NCBI RefSeq assembly: GCF_029227915.1
Contig: NC_079877.1
Location: forward strand, 8,248,001 to 8,312,000
Direction of reading: 5' to 3'
Source of the DNA: Hydractinia symbiolongicarpus
Taxonomy: Eukaryota; Cnidaria; Hydrozoa; Anthoathecata; Hydractiniidae
DNA length: 64,000 nucleotides
How positions within the stretch are numbered: position 1 is the first letter of the stretch; every line of letters starts with the position of its first letter. The position numbers and the translations under genes were made by a program. Under the pieces are notes generated by a model. That model was not told where the DNA came from. It was given only the letters and a program-made list of their open reading frames with translations, and searched no databases. This document shows positions 61,101 through 64,000 of this stretch, in pieces.

Positions 61101-64000
61101 ACCAACTTGTATTTAGCCATAGTTTTCTGATGTTACTAGGTTGCATCGCTTTTAACAGTGAAACAATTGACTGTGGGACTTAATTGAACTAAATTTAGAC
61201 TGTCACCTTATAAATGTGATAAGTGAGCCAACTGGACTCCAAGAAATAACATTCGTCTTAATTTGACATGATTACCGGAACTCAGCGATTAGACTGGTTG
61301 CTTTGGCAGCGCTTCATTTAAAAATTTAAATAAATAAGTCATTCTTTACTGTGGGACCAATCCTAGACGTTATCGCGCGCTGATGAAACAGCGAAAGGTG
61401 CAAAATCTAAATTTCACTGACTCTCTACTGGTGGCAGTCCGTTTGAGTTACAACGGTTGGGTCACATATTTGTACCAACATGTATTTAGGAATATTTTAT
61501 CTAATATTACTAGGTTGCATCCCTTTTAACAGTGAAACGATTGACTGTGGGACTTAATTGAAATAATTTTGGACTGTGACCTAATAAATGTGATAAATGA
61601 GACAATTGGCGTCCAAGAAATAACATTCTTCTTAATTTGACATGATTGCCGCAACTCAGCGATTACACTGGGCACTGTGGTAGCACTTCATTTAAAAATT
61701 TAGATAAAAAAGACATTATTTACTGTGGGACCAATCCTAGCCGTTATCGCGCGCTGATCAAACAGCGACAGGTGCAAAAACTAAATTTCATTGACTTTAT
61801 AACCGTGTCAGTCCGTTTGAGTTACAACGGTTGGGTCACATAATCGTACTAACATGTATTTAGCGATACTTTTCTGATTATGCTAGGTTGCATCGCTTTT
61901 AACAGTGAAGCGATTGACTGTGGGACTTAATTGAACTAACTTTAGACTGTGACATGATAAATGTGACAAATGACACAATTGGACCACAAGAAATATCATT
62001 CCTCTTAATTTGACGTGATTGCCGGAACTCAGCGATTGCACTGGGCGCTGTGGTAGCGCTTCATTTAAAAATTTAGATAAATAAGTCATTCTTTACTCTG
62101 GGACGAATCCTAGCCGTAATCGCGCGCTGAAGAAGTAAAGAAAGTTTCAAGAACTACATTTCAATGAATTTCTAACGTTATCAGTCCGTTTGAGTTACAA
62201 CGGTTGCGTCACATATTCGTCCCCACATGTATTTGGGGATGTCTTTTTGATTTGACTAGGTTGTATCGCTTTCAACAGTGAAACGATTGACTGTGGCACT
62301 TAATTGAACTAACTTTGGACTGTGACCTGATAAATGTGATAAATGAGACAATTGGAGTCCAAGAAATAACATTCTTCTTAATTTGACATGAGTGCCGCAA
62401 CTCAACGATTGCACTTGGCGCTGTGGTAGTGCTTTATTTGAAAATTAAGAAAAGAAAGTCATTTTTTACTGTGGGACCAATCCTAGCTGTTATCGCGCGT
62501 TGAAGAAATAGAGACAGTTTCAAAAACTACATTTCATTGACTTTCTAGCGGTATCAATCCACTGGAGTTACAACGGTTGGCTCACATAATCGTACCAACA
62601 TGTATTTAGCGATATTTTTCCGCTATTACTAGGTTGCATCGCTTTTAACAGTGAAACGATTGACTGTGGGACTTAATTGAACTAACTTTAGACTGTGACC
62701 TGATAAATGTGACAAATGACACAATTGGACCGCAAGAAATAACATTCTTCTTAATTTGACGTGATTGCCGGAACTCAGCGATTGCACTGGGCGCTGTGGT
62801 ATCGCTTCATTTCAAAATTAAGAAAAGAATGTCATTTTTTACTGTGGGACCAATCCTAGCCGTTAGCGCGCGCTGAAGAGATAGAGACAGTTTCAAATAC
62901 TACATTTCACTGACTCTCTACTGGTGGCAGTCCGTTTGAGTTACAACGGTTGGGTCACATATTTGTACCAACATGTATTTAGGAATATTTTGTCTAATAT
63001 TACTAGGTTGCATCCCTTTTAACAGTGAAACGATTGACTGTGGGACTTAATTGAAATAACTTTGGACTGTGACCTAATAAATGTGATAAATGAGACAATT
63101 GGCGTCCAAGAAATAACATTCTTCTTAATTTGACATGATTGCCGCAACTCAGCGATTACACTGGGCACTGTGGTAGCACTTCATTTAAAAATTTAGATAA
63201 AAAAGACATTATTTACTGTGGGACCAATCCTAGCCGTTATCGCGCGCTGATCAAAGAGCGACAGGTGCAAAAACTAAATTTCATTGTTTTTTTAACCGTG
63301 TCAGTCCGTTTGAGTTACAACGGTTGGGTCACATAATCGTACTAACATGTATTTAGCGATACTTTTCTGATTATGCTAGGTTGCATCGCTTTTAACAGTG
63401 AAACGATTGACTGTGGGACTTAATTGAACTAACTTTAGACTGTGACCTGATAAATGTGACAAATGACACAATTGGACCACAAGAAATATCATTCCTCTTA
63501 ATTTGACGTGATTGCCCGAACTCAGCGATTGCACTGGGCGCTGTGGTAACGCTTCATTTAAAAATTTAGATAAATAAGTCATTCTTTACTCTGGGACGAA
63601 TCCTAGCCGTAATCGCGCGCTGAAGAAGTAGAGAAAGTTTCAAGAACTACATTTCAATCAATTTCTAACGGTATCAGTCCGTTTGAGTTACAACAGTTGG
63701 GTCACATATTCGTCCCCACATGTGTTTAGCGATATTTTTTTGATATTACTAGGTTGCATCCCTTTTAACAGTGACAAGATTGAACTAACTTTGGACTGTG
63801 ACCTGATAAATGTGATAAATGAGACAATTGGACCACAAGAAATATCATTTGTCTTAATTTGACGTGATTGCCGGAACTCAGCGATTGCACTGGGCGCTGT
63901 AGTTGCGCTTCATTTAAAAATTTAGATAAATAAGTCATTCTTTATTCTGGGACGAATCCTAGCTGTAATCGCGCGCTGAAGAAGTAGAGAAAGTTTCAAG
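58188..64000 (+). repeat. 5,959-bp higher-order unit, copy B (cut by window end)
   Basis: 5,813 bp of the unit are present. The left junction is at GGACTTAATTGAAC (58187/58188), where the first copy reads GGCACTTAATT. About 146 bp of the unit are expected beyond the window. Confidence 0.9.

Larger units (their letters stand above)
7561..64000 (+). repeat. 373-bp satellite array, head-to-tail, about 150 monomers
   Basis: Continuous tandem array running off the right edge. Monomers are 360-374 bp, all in one orientation, with no spacer and no other insertion seen. Near-constant words in each monomer are GCGCGCTGA, CAGTCCGTTT, GAGTTACAAC, ACATGTATTT, TACTAGGTTGCATC, GATTGACTGTGGGAC and CTGTGACCT. 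There is no gene in it: the 65-68 codon frames on both strands recur with the monomer and have no protein-like features. The monomer count is length divided by period, not a full alignment. Confidence 0.97.

Noticed and set aside
11006-63582. Dozens of 65-68 codon open frames on both strands beginning MPQLSDYTGH, MAQLSDYTGH or MTYLSKFLNE
   Set aside because: They recur with the 373-bp monomer on both strands, differ by ordinary satellite variation including stops and frame changes in many monomers, and show no domain, signal or codon pattern. They are chance frames copied with the repeat.
7561-64000. Regularly spaced repeats as a CRISPR array
   Set aside because: The whole 373-bp period is repeated with no unique spacers, the neighbouring element is a LINE, and there are no cas genes.
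7561-64000. A novel gene system, tRNA or rRNA genes within the array
   Set aside because: Read on both strands, every stretch resolves to the satellite monomer or its small deletions. No cloverleaf, rRNA core or long frame was found.

Overview
This window is eukaryotic repetitive DNA, with no bacterial or viral gene organisation and no host single-copy gene that I can recognise. It is a head-to-tail satellite array (monomer about 373 bp, AT-rich, all copies on the + strand) that carries two near-identical copies of a degenerate non-LTR retrotransposon (LINE) on the - strand. The LINE has an ORF1 with an SGNH-hydrolase domain, an endonuclease of the apurinic (EEP) type, a YADD reverse transcriptase remnant and a Cys-containing C-terminus. 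This points to the CR1/L2/Jockey part of the LINE tree in an animal genome. An aquatic invertebrate is my guess, but the sequence does not settle the host.

Layout. 1-3040: LINE copy 1, whose 3' end lies beyond the window start. 3041-4163: three satellite monomers. 4164-7560: LINE copy 2, complete from poly-A tail to 5' end. 7561-64000: uninterrupted satellite, roughly 150 monomers by length. The two LINE copies are exactly 4,520 bp apart and share 284 bp of right-flanking satellite. They therefore arose from one insertion that was later duplicated together with its satellite flanks (839 bp satellite + 3,397 bp LINE + 284 bp satellite), not from two insertions.

The LINE itself is dead. ORF1 (478 codons) is intact in both copies. 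ORF2 has lost the part of the reverse transcriptase between the endonuclease and the YADD motif, carries an in-frame stop in a small GATAA-rich insertion, and has a second lesion near its C-terminus. ORF1 and the ORF2 frame overlap by 40 nt. At the start of the overlap, in the correct phase, sits the heptamer U-UUU-UUA, and the ORF2 frame has no ATG before the middle of the endonuclease. This suggests that the parent element made ORF2 by -1 ribosomal frameshifting.

The satellite has two main monomer types, A and B, often alternating as 745-747 bp dimers. On top of this lie nested tandem duplications with periods of 1,236, 1,493, 1,495, 1,869, 2,227, 2,979, 4,056, 4,473 and 5,959 bp, nearly all close to whole numbers of monomers. 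The largest units differ at only a handful of positions by eye, so they are very recent products of unequal exchange. The left part (3-11 kb) is more divergent and the right part more homogenised. I found no protein-coding gene, tRNA, rRNA or CRISPR array in the satellite. The 65-68 codon open frames that recur on both strands are chance frames copied with the repeat.
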